Source: Verrucomicrobiota bacterium
Lineage (GTDB): Bacteria > Verrucomicrobiota > Verrucomicrobiia > Opitutales > Opitutaceae
Length of the DNA stretch: 64,000 nt
Reading direction: 5' to 3'
NCBI GenBank assembly: GCA_016222805.1
Contig: JACRQG010000018.1
Coordinates: 124,001 to 188,000, forward strand
Under the pieces are notes generated by a model that was given only the letters and a program-made list of their open reading frames with translations, made no database searches and had not been told where the DNA came from. Position 1 is the stretch's first letter. Every line of letters begins with the position of its first letter. The position numbers and the translations under genes were made by a program. Below are positions 16,746 through 24,977 of this stretch, piece after piece.

Positions 16746-18230
16746 ATGGCCGACCCCGACCAACTGCCCGTGTTTCACGTCGTCGGGTTCACCGGCCACC
16801 GACAGTTGCGCGACCCCGCCGCGGTGGAGCGGACCCTGGGCGAAGTGCTGGGAGGGTTGCGGGCGGAGGAGGGTGTCGAATGGCTCGCGCTCTCCTCGAT
16901 CGCCGAGGGGGCCGACATGCTGTTTGCACGCACCGCGCTGCGCCTCGGGCTGGGCTGGGAAGCGGTGCTCCCCCTGTCCCCGGCGGAATTCCGCGCCGAC
17001 TTCGATCCCGCGCGGTGGCGCGAGGTCGAGACACTCCTGGCCGAGGCGGAACATGCGCGGGTGATCGGAGAGCGGACGGCCCGCGAAGATGCCTATCTCG
17101 ACTGCGGCATGGAAACGGTGAATCACTGCGACGTGCTCCTCGCCGTCTGGAACGGCGAGCCCTCGCGCGGCCGCGGCGGGACCGCGGAGATCGTGGCCTA
17201 CGCCCGCGAGATGGGGCGGCCGGTCATCATCATCGATGCCAACGACCTCTCGGTGCGGCGCGAGAACTTCGACCGACTCAAGGTGGGAGACCGGCATCTG
17301 GCCTATTTCAACCAGTTGCCGACCAGCCCGCGGGCCCCGGTGCACGACAGCCCCGACCGCGGACGATCGCTCGTGCAGGACTTCCAGGCCAAGGTCGACC
17401 ACGCCGCCACCTCGCACGCGCCCCACGATCGCCGCCTCGTGGCCATCACCCTCTGGCTGCACACCGCCGCGACGATGTTGGCGACGGCGGGACTGGCCTT
17501 TCCGGTGCCGCTCGCCGGCCTGCCGTGGTTGAAACTCAGCTGCCTGCTGGTGGCCATCGGCGTGGCCCTGCTCGTGCGCCACCGCCGGGAACAGCACAAG
17601 TGGGTGCGCTGCCGGCTGGCCGCCGAGATCACCCGGAGTGCGTTGGCCACCTGGGGACTGCCCCGTTCGCTCCGGCTCTTCGATGATTTCGACTGGGCGG
17701 GGCTGGAGCCCCTGCGCCGCTCGCTCGACATCCTGCACCGCCGCGGCGCCCGGGCGCAGGCCGCGAGCTTTGACGAGTTCAAGCAGCGCTACCTGCACGA
17801 GCGCATCGACGGCCAGCTCGCCTATTTCGCGGCCCGGCAGCAGGAGGCCGTCCCGGTGCTGGAACGCCTGCGCTGGGGCTTCTTCGTCTGTTCGCTCCTG
17901 GCGCTGTGCTTCACCGCCGCCCATGCTTCGCACACCGCCCTGCCGGAACTGGCCGCCCCCGCCTGGGTGGAAACCTGGGTCTACGCCTTCGGCCCGGTCG
18001 TGCTGCCGGTCCTCGCCGCCACCTTCATCTCACTGATTCACGTGCACGACCTCCATCGGCGCGTGGCGCGTTACCGCGAACTGCAGGTGCGTCTGACCGC
18101 GGCCCGCCGGGAGGCGGCGTTCGTCCAAACCTGGGGTGCGCTGGAACGCGTGGTGGCCAAAGCCGAGCGCGCCCTCCTCCAGGAAGTGTTCGAGTGGCAC
18201 TCGATCACCAGTTTCTCCGAAACCCACTGA
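16746..18230 (+). CDS. SLOG-like domain protein with four TM segments
   Basis: 494-residue protein. The N-terminal Rossmann-like region (about 8-170) has features of the SLOG/LOG superfamily: VVGFTGHR (12-19), a GADMLFA helix and a glycine-rich GRGGTAEIV loop (142-150) that would contact a nucleotide phosphate. Two pairs of membrane helices follow (about 231-252 and 259-277; 376-396 and 411-432) with a charged helical segment between. This resembles SLATT-type membrane effectors associated with nucleotide-sensing SLOG domains in bacterial conflict systems (Burroughs/Aravind families). Sensing of a nucleotide or NAD-derived signal followed by membrane perturbation is inference. It is divergent from the SIR2-TIR/STAND operon across 263 bp holding the nested palindrome. 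Confidence 0.8.
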   Translation: MADPDQLPVFHVVGFTGHRQLRDPAAVERTLGEVLGGLRAEEGVEWLALSSIAEGADMLFARTALRLGLGWEAVLPLSPAEFRADFDPARWREVETLLAEAEHARVIGERTAREDAYLDCGMETVNHCDVLLAVWNGEPSRGRGGTAEIVAYAREMGRPVIIIDANDLSVRRENFDRLKVGDRHLAYFNQLPTSPRAPVHDSPDRGRSLVQDFQAKVDHAATSHAPHDRRLVAITLWLHTAATMLATAGLAFPVPLAGLPWLKLSCLLVAIGVALLVRHRREQHKWVRCRLAAEITRSALATWGLPRSLRLFDDFDWAGLEPLRRSLDILHRRGARAQAASFDEFKQRYLHERIDGQLAYFAARQQEAVPVLERLRWGFFVCSLLALCFTAAHASHTALPELAAPAWVETWVYAFGPVVLPVLAATFISLIHVHDLHRRVARYRELQVRLTAARREAAFVQTWGALERVVAKAERALLQEVFEWHSITSFSETH

Positions 18231-18420
18231 GCGGAATCGAAGGGGGTCCGCTCGGGCCGACGCCCGGCGTCGCGCGGCAACGATGGGGCGATGCGACCAC
18301 TGGGCCGGAGGCGCGACCGCGCTTTCGCCTCGCTCACGGCGCGGCCACCAGCAGGCAGTGGGCCCCTTCACACCGGAACAAGACCGGCTGGTACGACGCC
18401 CTCTGCGCAGCCGGCCACCG

Positions 18421-20541
18421 TCAGGGTAGCTCGTAGATCTCGCAGAGGACTTCGCCCGGAAGTCCGTCGGCGCTGCGCACCACGACGGTGCAGCGACTCC
18501 CCGCCGCCAGCGTCAGCGCGACGGCGGCGTCGCGGCTGCCTGGCACCAGCGCCGGTGCGCCCGCCGCGGCAAACACCGTCTGCAGTTCGGGACTCCAATC
18601 GTCACTGGCCGCCAGCCGGGTCTGATTTGCCGCCAAGACCTCCAACGAAGGGTCGGCCGCGGCCCCAACAACCCCGTACGCCGCCAACTGCGGGCCGAGG
18701 GCCCGGATCAGGACCCGTTTGCTCCCGGTGCCACCGACGCTCAATCCGACAACCAGGACCTGGCTTCCCTCTCCGGCTAACCCGCGGGTGGAGAAATTCA
18801 CCACCTTGGAGCGCGACGTCGGCAGGGGATCGTAGATCTCCGCCAGCACCGCCCCTCCTCCGCTCGTGCGCACCTGTGCAGTCGCCGCCCCCGCGGGTAC
18901 CTGCAGCCGCAGGGCGGCATCCGCGCTGCCCGACGGCAGGGCAAAGGCCCCGACGGCCGCGAACGCCTCCGCCTCCTCCGCCGCCCAGTCTTCATTTGCG
19001 CCGATCCGGACTGCCGCGGCGTCGTAGACTTCGAGCCGTGCATCGGCCGCGGGATTCTCGACTCCGAACTGCGCCAGCGTCGGACCCACCGCCCGCAGCA
19101 GCAGCGTCTTCGCGGCGGTACTCTGCGTCACGAAACCCAAGGTCAGCACCGCCTCCTCCGAGGGCAGCACCGCCCTCACCGCCAGGTTGGAGAGAAAGCT
19201 TTCCTCCGGGGGAGGGGCCGGCGCGGGGGTTGGTGCCGGGGGCACCACCACCGCCAGGCTCAGGTGCGGGCTTTCCGCCGAGCCGAGGGGATTGGTCACC
19301 GTGACCCAATACGCCCCGGCATCCGCCGGGCTGGCGGCTGCCAGGGTGAAGGTCGCGGCGGTCGCCTGCGGCAACGCCACTCCGTCCTTGAACCACTGAT
19401 ACGAAAACGGCGCACTGCCCGCCGTCGTCGCCGTCAGTGCGACGGTCTCCCCGGGCGCCGCGGTCAGCGCGGTGGCGCCGCCATTCACCTGGAGAGAGGA
19501 AGGGGGACCGGGCGGCGCGATGAAGTCGATTTCCCATTTCGAGATTCCCCCGACATACAGGCGCGCCGTCGCGCCGGCCCGGCGATCCGAGCCGCCGGCC
19601 TCCAGCCCCATCACCTGGGGATAGAAGAAGTACCACCCGGGAAACTCCTCCCGATCGAGAATCTTGCGCGGCGTCGTCCAGGCGCCCGGCCGGCTGAGGT
19701 CGGAGGAAAACGAGACATACACCCCTTCCTGCGACCAACCCGGCTCCCCCTGCGCCCGGTTGAGCAGCATCACAAAGCAGTTGAGATGCGTGTTCCAATG
19801 GACCGACGGCCCCCACAAAGCATCCGGCGCCCGCGACTGCCAGCGCTGCACCACCGGCAGGATCGGGGTCATTTTTCCGCCGAGTCCCGGTTCCTTCCAC
19901 TGACCGTCATGGTACTTCCAGACCTTGCCCACCGGGTTGGCTCGATCCTCGAACGCGAGGCGCGCCACGCACACGCCCTGCGTCTCCTTCGCGCCGCCAT
20001 AGTTGTCGAAGAAAAAGTAGAAGTACTTTCGCTCGCGATCGAGCATCACGGTGAAGTCACCGTGACCGCCCGCGAAGTACCCATTCTGCGCGGTGGGATC
20101 GAGCGGATCCCCTGATTCCAGGACGATGCCCAAGTCCCGCAGCGTCCGGCCGCCATCCAGAGAAACAACCGCCCCGATCTTCGGGGCGGTCAGGGTCGAA
20201 TCCGGGAACAACCCGACCGGTTCGCAATGATACCACCCCCAGAGCACCTGGTCGTCCTCCGGCCAGACGGACTCGATCCAGTGCGGCCAGGCGTTGCTCG
20301 TTTCCAAGCTCACTTCGCGGGTTTCCCACGGCCCAAACTGACTACTGCCTTCGCTCAGCAGCGGACGGCCGTGTGAACCAAACCAAAAGAGCCTGCCTCC
20401 TCGCCAGAAAGCCGGGCTGTTGCAGTCAACCTGAGTTGGCATTTCCACCCGTGGTGCCGGGCGTACCTGCGCTTCCTGCGCCACCGCCGCACTCAAAAGC
20501 GCGGAGACAAGCAGGGAGGCAACACCACGGCGGATGATCAT
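18421..20541 (-). CDS. Secreted beta-propeller (GH43-like) protein with Ig-like and two C-terminal modules
   Basis: 706-residue exported protein. A signal peptide (MIIRRGVASLLVSALLSAAV) precedes an N-terminal region (about 30-350) rich in aromatic blades (FWRGGRLFWFGSHGRP, GGHGDFTVMLDRERKYFYFF), suggesting a GH43/GH32-like five-bladed propeller. An Ig-like domain (about 360-440; SYQWFKDGVALPQATA, DAGAYWVTVTN) and a Pro-rich linker follow. The C-terminus holds two copies (448-577 and 578-706) of the module with (L/I)RAxGPxLxxxGV found also at 27419 and 29332, ending EIYELP. A longer frame to 20661 translates the AT-rich promoter region, so the ATG at 20541 before the signal peptide is used. 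Enzymatic activity is not proven. Confidence 0.8.
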   Translation of the reverse strand: MIIRRGVASLLVSALLSAAVAQEAQVRPAPRVEMPTQVDCNSPAFWRGGRLFWFGSHGRPLLSEGSSQFGPWETREVSLETSNAWPHWIESVWPEDDQVLWGWYHCEPVGLFPDSTLTAPKIGAVVSLDGGRTLRDLGIVLESGDPLDPTAQNGYFAGGHGDFTVMLDRERKYFYFFFDNYGGAKETQGVCVARLAFEDRANPVGKVWKYHDGQWKEPGLGGKMTPILPVVQRWQSRAPDALWGPSVHWNTHLNCFVMLLNRAQGEPGWSQEGVYVSFSSDLSRPGAWTTPRKILDREEFPGWYFFYPQVMGLEAGGSDRRAGATARLYVGGISKWEIDFIAPPGPPSSLQVNGGATALTAAPGETVALTATTAGSAPFSYQWFKDGVALPQATAATFTLAAASPADAGAYWVTVTNPLGSAESPHLSLAVVVPPAPTPAPAPPPEESFLSNLAVRAVLPSEEAVLTLGFVTQSTAAKTLLLRAVGPTLAQFGVENPAADARLEVYDAAAVRIGANEDWAAEEAEAFAAVGAFALPSGSADAALRLQVPAGAATAQVRTSGGGAVLAEIYDPLPTSRSKVVNFSTRGLAGEGSQVLVVGLSVGGTGSKRVLIRALGPQLAAYGVVGAAADPSLEVLAANQTRLAASDDWSPELQTVFAAAGAPALVPGSRDAAVALTLAAGSRCTVVVRSADGLPGEVLCEIYELP

Positions 20542-20842
20542 GCGGAGGATTGGGACGTATCCAAATGGACCGCCGTTTCGCTTGTCTGTCCATTTTGTCA
20601 GAGAATTGATAACTTTTTTATCAACAATTACTAAAATGCAGACAAAGTCCCGGACGCCCACGCCCCAGGCTTACCGCCAGCCAACACCCTTGGTGGTTGG
20701 GTCGGCGGGCCGTATCACCGGGACCAATCGGACCCGGTCGTACAGTTGCGCGGCCCGAGGGAGATCGAGCCCTGCCGTGGCAGGAGGCGCCCGTCTAGCC
20801 TGACCGGGATCGGCGCGGCCTAAGCCCCGGACGGAAAGCCGC
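20542..20842. other. Intergenic region upstream of the beta-propeller gene
   Basis: Between two minus-strand genes. The part nearest the propeller gene (20580-20645) is strongly AT-rich for this genome. On the minus strand a plausible promoter is TTGTCT, 17 bases, GATAAA, overlapping the palindrome at 20606. The rest (20650-20842) is GC-rich with no gene I can support. Confidence 0.5.
20606..20624. promoter_or_regulatory. Perfect palindrome TTGATAA-N5-TTATCAA, candidate operator
   Basis: A 7-bp perfect inverted repeat lies in the AT-rich region 65-83 bp upstream of the ATG of the secreted propeller protein. It overlaps the candidate -10 element. Position and symmetry fit a dimeric repressor site; the regulator is unknown. 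Confidence 0.45.
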
Positions 20843-23800
20843 TCAGTTGTCCGCCACTGCCGCGGAAGAGCGCGCCGGGAACTCCGCCAGATCGGCGTCG
20901 ACAATCACCCTGAACCCAACGTCAACCACTCGTTGGAAAGGAAGATAAGCGAGCCGGAAGCCGGCCGCGGCTCGAAAAGGTCGGTCGCGCCACGAACCAC
21001 CGCGGACGACGCGACGCCCCTCAGCCTCGACCTGGTTTCTGCCGTCGTCGTCCCGGTAGGGATAGTCGCGGTAGAGGGATCGCGTCCATTCGGCCACGTT
21101 GCCGTGCATGTCGAACAGTCCCCACCGGTTGGCGTTGAAGCGCCCCACCGGGCCCGAGACCAGCACACCGTCCCGGTAGCGGTCATCCTTCAGGGTGTAG
21201 TCATTCGCGAAGGGCGGATTGGGCAGGGGCACGTGTGCCGTGCGAAGGTAGTTGTTGGCCGCGAATTCCCGCGTCGTCAGGTCGGAGAGGTTTGCATGCA
21301 AGGAGAAGTCCGCGGTGGCGGCGCCAAAACCGTAGGTCGTCACAGTACCGGCGCGGCAGGCGTACTCCCACTGCGCCTCGGTCGGGAGGTCCACGGCCAG
21401 GCCCGTCCGGCGCGCGAGCCACGCGCAAAAGTCCCGGGCCCGGTGCCACGACACCCGCGCGACCGGCTGCGCTCCGTCGTGCAGGGCGTAGCCTTCCACG
21501 CCAAACGCATAGCCCCGCAGGTGTTCCCGGCCCGTGTCGTGCTCCGGATCAAAGCGGGCATACTGGGCATTGGAGATCTCGGTCGTGCTCATCCAGTAGC
21601 CGCGGGGCATCTTCACGGTGTGCACCGGCTGCTCGTCCGGCTGATCCCCGCCCATTGGGAAGCTTCCCGGCGGAACGTAAGTGAACGTCAGCCCCACGCC
21701 GTCGCCGAGTTCGATCCGCTGCAGCGGCCGGTTGCGCTCTCCGCTGCGGGGCGGCTCGGCCGGCCGAGCCGCCGCGGGCGCCACGGCCACCTGCCGTCGG
21801 AAGCGCTCGGGAGACACGGCTGGCGGCAGCGGACGAGAGGCGCTCTCGAGGTGAAACTCCTCCAGGCCGGCAAAGCGCCGGCGTGCCTCCGCCCGGCGCT
21901 CCTCGCAACGGCGCGCCTCTTCCCCGGCGATGCTGCCCCAGTCTCCGTGGAACGGGGCGTTGAGATCGATCCAGGTCACCAGGCGATCCCACTGTTCGGC
22001 GTCGAGCTTCACGCCGTGGTGCCCCTTCCGCAGCATCTGCACGAGTTCGCTGGTGTCGGCATGGAACTCCATCGGGCTGAGGAGACCGATGTTGCTCTCG
22101 ATGCCGGCGGCGTGGACGTAGGGGTAGAGGTTGGCGTAGGCGACCGAGAACTTGCCCCCCAGCTTGGGGTTCTGGCTGCCGGGCAGGATGCTGTGCCAGC
22201 CTTCGAGCGCGACGTCGCCCCGCAGGTTCAGCGTTGGCCGGCCCCGGTGGGTGGTCACGCCGTTGTGACATTCCACGCAGGCCGCATCGAGCACCGGCTG
22301 CACCTCGTGCGCGAACGAGAACCCGCGCGTCGGCCCGCGCCATGGGGTGATTTCCGCCGGACTGACGGAAGCGACCCGTGCGGGTTGCGCCGCGGGCGTC
22401 GTGCGCCGATCCTCATGGCAGCCGACGCAGGAGACCACTTCACCCGGCATGCCGACCAGCCAGCTGCGCATGAGTTGGAGGGCCTTGTCGTCGCGGTCGA
22501 GGGGCTGGAGCGAAAGAGGGGTGTTGGCGGGAATCCGGAAGAACACCGAACCATCCTCCTGCACCGGCACGGTCCCGATGATGCGCCGCATGTCCCAGGG
22601 CCCGTTCATCCCGATGGTGCCGTAGGTGCCGCCGAGATTGCGGTAACCAAATACATACGTGAAGAGGCGGAGCGCCTTTACTTCGCCGCGGGGAATGCCC
22701 ACGAGCCCCGGGCCGGCATGGATGTCCGCGATGAAGACACTCGCGTCCGAACGCTCCGGGTTGACCCGGTCCACGGGCTGCGGCGGCACGGGGCGCGGCG
22801 CCAGCGGAACCGGCTCGAGCAGCGCCATGCCCGGTTCCTCCCGCAGCAGCAGCAGGTTGTCGAAGATGTCGACCAGATACAGCCCCCAGGGGGCGTCCGG
22901 ACCCGGCTGGCACGAGACCAGGAAATACCGGCCGGAACCGGTTCCGTCGGCCCGCCCCAGCGGCCAGGGGTGGAGAAAACGCGGCCAGGAGTCGTCCGCG
23001 AGATTGTCGCGCACCACACGGGCGACCTTGCGCCCGTGGCCGGGGATGCGCTGCACCGCTCCGCCGGTCTCGGTCTGCCCGAGGGCGTTGTCGAACAGCA
23101 CGAGTTCGCCCATGCGCGCCAGGCCGTGGTGCCCCGTCACGATTCCCGCCACCTGCGTGGGCCGGCCCGGGATCGGCCGGGCGTAGAACACCGCGTTGGG
23201 CCAGTAGCCGTTGCTGCCATAGAACGCGGTCTGGCCGGTGCCATCCGGATTCATCTGGAAGAGGCGGCGCCCGTGGGCGTGGGGAATGTCCGCGTACTCC
23301 CATCGCAGATACAAGATGCGCCCGTCCTCCATCACCACCGGCCCCCAGTCGTGTTCCTGGTCGAAACACAGCTGGCGCACCCGGCCCTCCGGACCGAGGC
23401 GGAAGAGGTTGGCCACCGCCGTCTGGCCGTGGACACACGGCACCGCCACCATCGCCGCCGTCGACATGAAGAGGACATCGCCCCGCGGCAGGTAGCAGGC
23501 GTCGTAGTTGTCCACGTCGGGTCCGAGATCCGGCGTCACCTGCCTTAGGGATCCGGCCGGGGCGCCGTCGGCCGCGAGGGAGAGTTCAAACACCTGCCAG
23601 GGCCGGCCGGGCGTCGATTTCGACAGCAGCAGGCGGCGGGCATCCCAATGCAACTCGAGATCCCCGGCGAAGGTCCCATCCGCCGGGCGGTACAGCGTGC
23701 GGCGCGGCACCGTCGCCTCGCGCAAATCCACGGCGGCAATCTCGTTGTCGTAGCCGTCCCGGGGCAGGCTGCAGTTGCTCGCCCAGTTGGTCGGCAGGCC

Positions 23801-24166
23801 GAGGCGCGCGGCGCTCCGTCGCACATGGAGCACCTCGCGGAAGTCGAGCAGCGGGTTGGCGAGCAGCGCGGCGCGCTGCAGCTCCAGCCAGGCCTCCGCG
23901 GCCGGCACCGCCGCCGGGTCGCCCCGGGCGAGGCGATCGCGCAGGCGGGCGAGATCCGGGTCCAGGGCCGCGAGGCGCCGGCGAAAACCAGCCGCGTCAT
24001 AGCGATCGGGAAACGTGGCCGCCAGGTCCTCGATCGCCCGCTGCAGCGCCGCGGGGTCCACCAGCCGGAGCCGGCGCGTCAGCACCCCGGTCTCGGCTGC
24101 GCCGGCGCACCCGGCCAGCACGAGGCAGAACCCACGCAGAACCAGGGCACGCAGGAGCGTTCTCAT
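20843..24166 (-). CDS. HZS-alpha-like lipoprotein with CxxCH motifs fused to FGE-like (SUMF1/EgtB) domain
   Basis: 1107-residue predicted lipoprotein; the signal ends in a lipobox, LAGC with Cys20. A large N-terminal region resembles the hydrazine-synthase-alpha-like beta-propeller (about 110-560; YDNEIAAVDL, VLFMSTAAMVAVPC, ILYLRWEYADIPHAHGR). Two heme-type motifs follow, CVGCH (580-584) and CVECH (630-634), the second in a PSCyt-like context (VQPVLDAACVECHNG). The last ~250 residues form a formylglycine-generating-enzyme-like domain (VPPGSFPMGGDQPDEQPVH, LPTEAQWEYACRAG, GLFDMHGNVAEWTRS). The paired cysteines used by true FGE after RGGS are missing (RGGSWRDRPFRAAAGFR), so sulfatase activation is unlikely. 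Such fusions occur in Planctomycetes/Verrucomicrobia; the substrate is unknown. The ATG at 24166 begins the signal peptide. Confidence 0.85.
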   Translation of the reverse strand: MRTLLRALVLRGFCLVLAGCAGAAETGVLTRRLRLVDPAALQRAIEDLAATFPDRYDAAGFRRRLAALDPDLARLRDRLARGDPAAVPAAEAWLELQRAALLANPLLDFREVLHVRRSAARLGLPTNWASNCSLPRDGYDNEIAAVDLREATVPRRTLYRPADGTFAGDLELHWDARRLLLSKSTPGRPWQVFELSLAADGAPAGSLRQVTPDLGPDVDNYDACYLPRGDVLFMSTAAMVAVPCVHGQTAVANLFRLGPEGRVRQLCFDQEHDWGPVVMEDGRILYLRWEYADIPHAHGRRLFQMNPDGTGQTAFYGSNGYWPNAVFYARPIPGRPTQVAGIVTGHHGLARMGELVLFDNALGQTETGGAVQRIPGHGRKVARVVRDNLADDSWPRFLHPWPLGRADGTGSGRYFLVSCQPGPDAPWGLYLVDIFDNLLLLREEPGMALLEPVPLAPRPVPPQPVDRVNPERSDASVFIADIHAGPGLVGIPRGEVKALRLFTYVFGYRNLGGTYGTIGMNGPWDMRRIIGTVPVQEDGSVFFRIPANTPLSLQPLDRDDKALQLMRSWLVGMPGEVVSCVGCHEDRRTTPAAQPARVASVSPAEITPWRGPTRGFSFAHEVQPVLDAACVECHNGVTTHRGRPTLNLRGDVALEGWHSILPGSQNPKLGGKFSVAYANLYPYVHAAGIESNIGLLSPMEFHADTSELVQMLRKGHHGVKLDAEQWDRLVTWIDLNAPFHGDWGSIAGEEARRCEERRAEARRRFAGLEEFHLESASRPLPPAVSPERFRRQVAVAPAAARPAEPPRSGERNRPLQRIELGDGVGLTFTYVPPGSFPMGGDQPDEQPVHTVKMPRGYWMSTTEISNAQYARFDPEHDTGREHLRGYAFGVEGYALHDGAQPVARVSWHRARDFCAWLARRTGLAVDLPTEAQWEYACRAGTVTTYGFGAATADFSLHANLSDLTTREFAANNYLRTAHVPLPNPPFANDYTLKDDRYRDGVLVSGPVGRFNANRWGLFDMHGNVAEWTRSLYRDYPYRDDDGRNQVEAEGRRVVRGGSWRDRPFRAAAGFRLAYLPFQRVVDVGFRVIVDADLAEFPARSSAAVADN

Positions 24167-24276
24167 CAGCGGCCATGCTGGCAGCCCTCCGGAAAAACGC
24201 GATTCCTTCTTCCTGCGGGCAGCGCCGCCCGCACGCGGCCTCCCGGCCGGGTGCCGCCGGTCCGCCGCGCCCACCC

Positions 24277-24870
24277 TTACTTGCCCAGCTTGCGCAGCGC
24301 CTTGTTGATCTTCTCCAGATCGCAGACCTCGGGATGGTAGTCGGGCCCCAGCCACTCCAGCCACTCGCGCCCCAGGTCCGTGTTGGGTTCCTTGATACAG
24401 GCCAGCATGTCGTGGAAGGCCTCCAGGCCGCCGCAATCCTCCGGCGGGCCGGCGCGCTCCCCCGCAGTGCAGACCGGGTAGTGCAGGCCCTTTTCCAGCG
24501 CGCCGATCTTCTCCACCTTGAGATCGACCTGCCAGCCCTCGCCAAAATGGTAGCCGTAGGAGAAGCGTTCCCGGTGCTCAAGATCGAGATCCGCCAGGGC
24601 CACGTCGCGATCGTCCTCGATCGTGAGTTCCTCGCGCCGCAGGGGATTGCCGAACCGCAGGTCGTCGAGGTTGAACGCGTGGGTCTGGTAGTCGAACCAG
24701 TCGAACGCAATCTGGATGGTGTCGTGCAATCGGGAGAGCCACATGGACTCGCGCACGAGGAGGCGGCGCCAGATCCGGGGTTGGCAGGCGACCACCCGGA
24801 GTTCGAGCGTAAAGACGCGCTCGGGGGGACGCTTGACCCGCGAACCTCGGCCTTCGTGAAGCGAAATCAT
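24277..24870 (-). CDS. Plasmid pRiA4b ORF-3-like family protein
   Basis: 197-residue cytosolic protein of the pRiA4b ORF-3-like family. Its landmarks are VFTLELRVVACQPRIWRRLLV, SRLHDTIQIAFDWFDYQTHAF, YGYHFGEGWQVDLKVEKI, YPVCTAGERAGPPEDCGG and the acidic C-terminal region. The family is widespread, with no established biochemical activity; its two conserved cysteines (in VCTAG and EDCGG) suggest a structural metal site (inference). The start at 24870 matches the family N-terminus; the frame is open far upstream because it runs opposite other coding DNA. It lies 107 bp downstream of the TonB receptor gene and 110 bp upstream of the HZS-like gene, all on the minus strand. Confidence 0.85.
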   Translation of the reverse strand: MISLHEGRGSRVKRPPERVFTLELRVVACQPRIWRRLLVRESMWLSRLHDTIQIAFDWFDYQTHAFNLDDLRFGNPLRREELTIEDDRDVALADLDLEHRERFSYGYHFGEGWQVDLKVEKIGALEKGLHYPVCTAGERAGPPEDCGGLEAFHDMLACIKEPNTDLGREWLEWLGPDYHPEVCDLEKINKALRKLGK

Positions 24871-24977
24871 GGACGGCTCAACAAAGGGGGCGGGACGGCG
24901 CGGCGCAAGCGGAAGGACGCTCCGCCGGAGGCCCGAACGGACAAGGATCCCACGCGTCCAGGGGGGCCGCCCCCGGG

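Noticed and set aside
20542-20661. N-terminal extension of the secreted propeller protein
   Set aside because: The extension translates the AT-rich promoter and palindrome; the signal peptide begins at the ATG at 20541.
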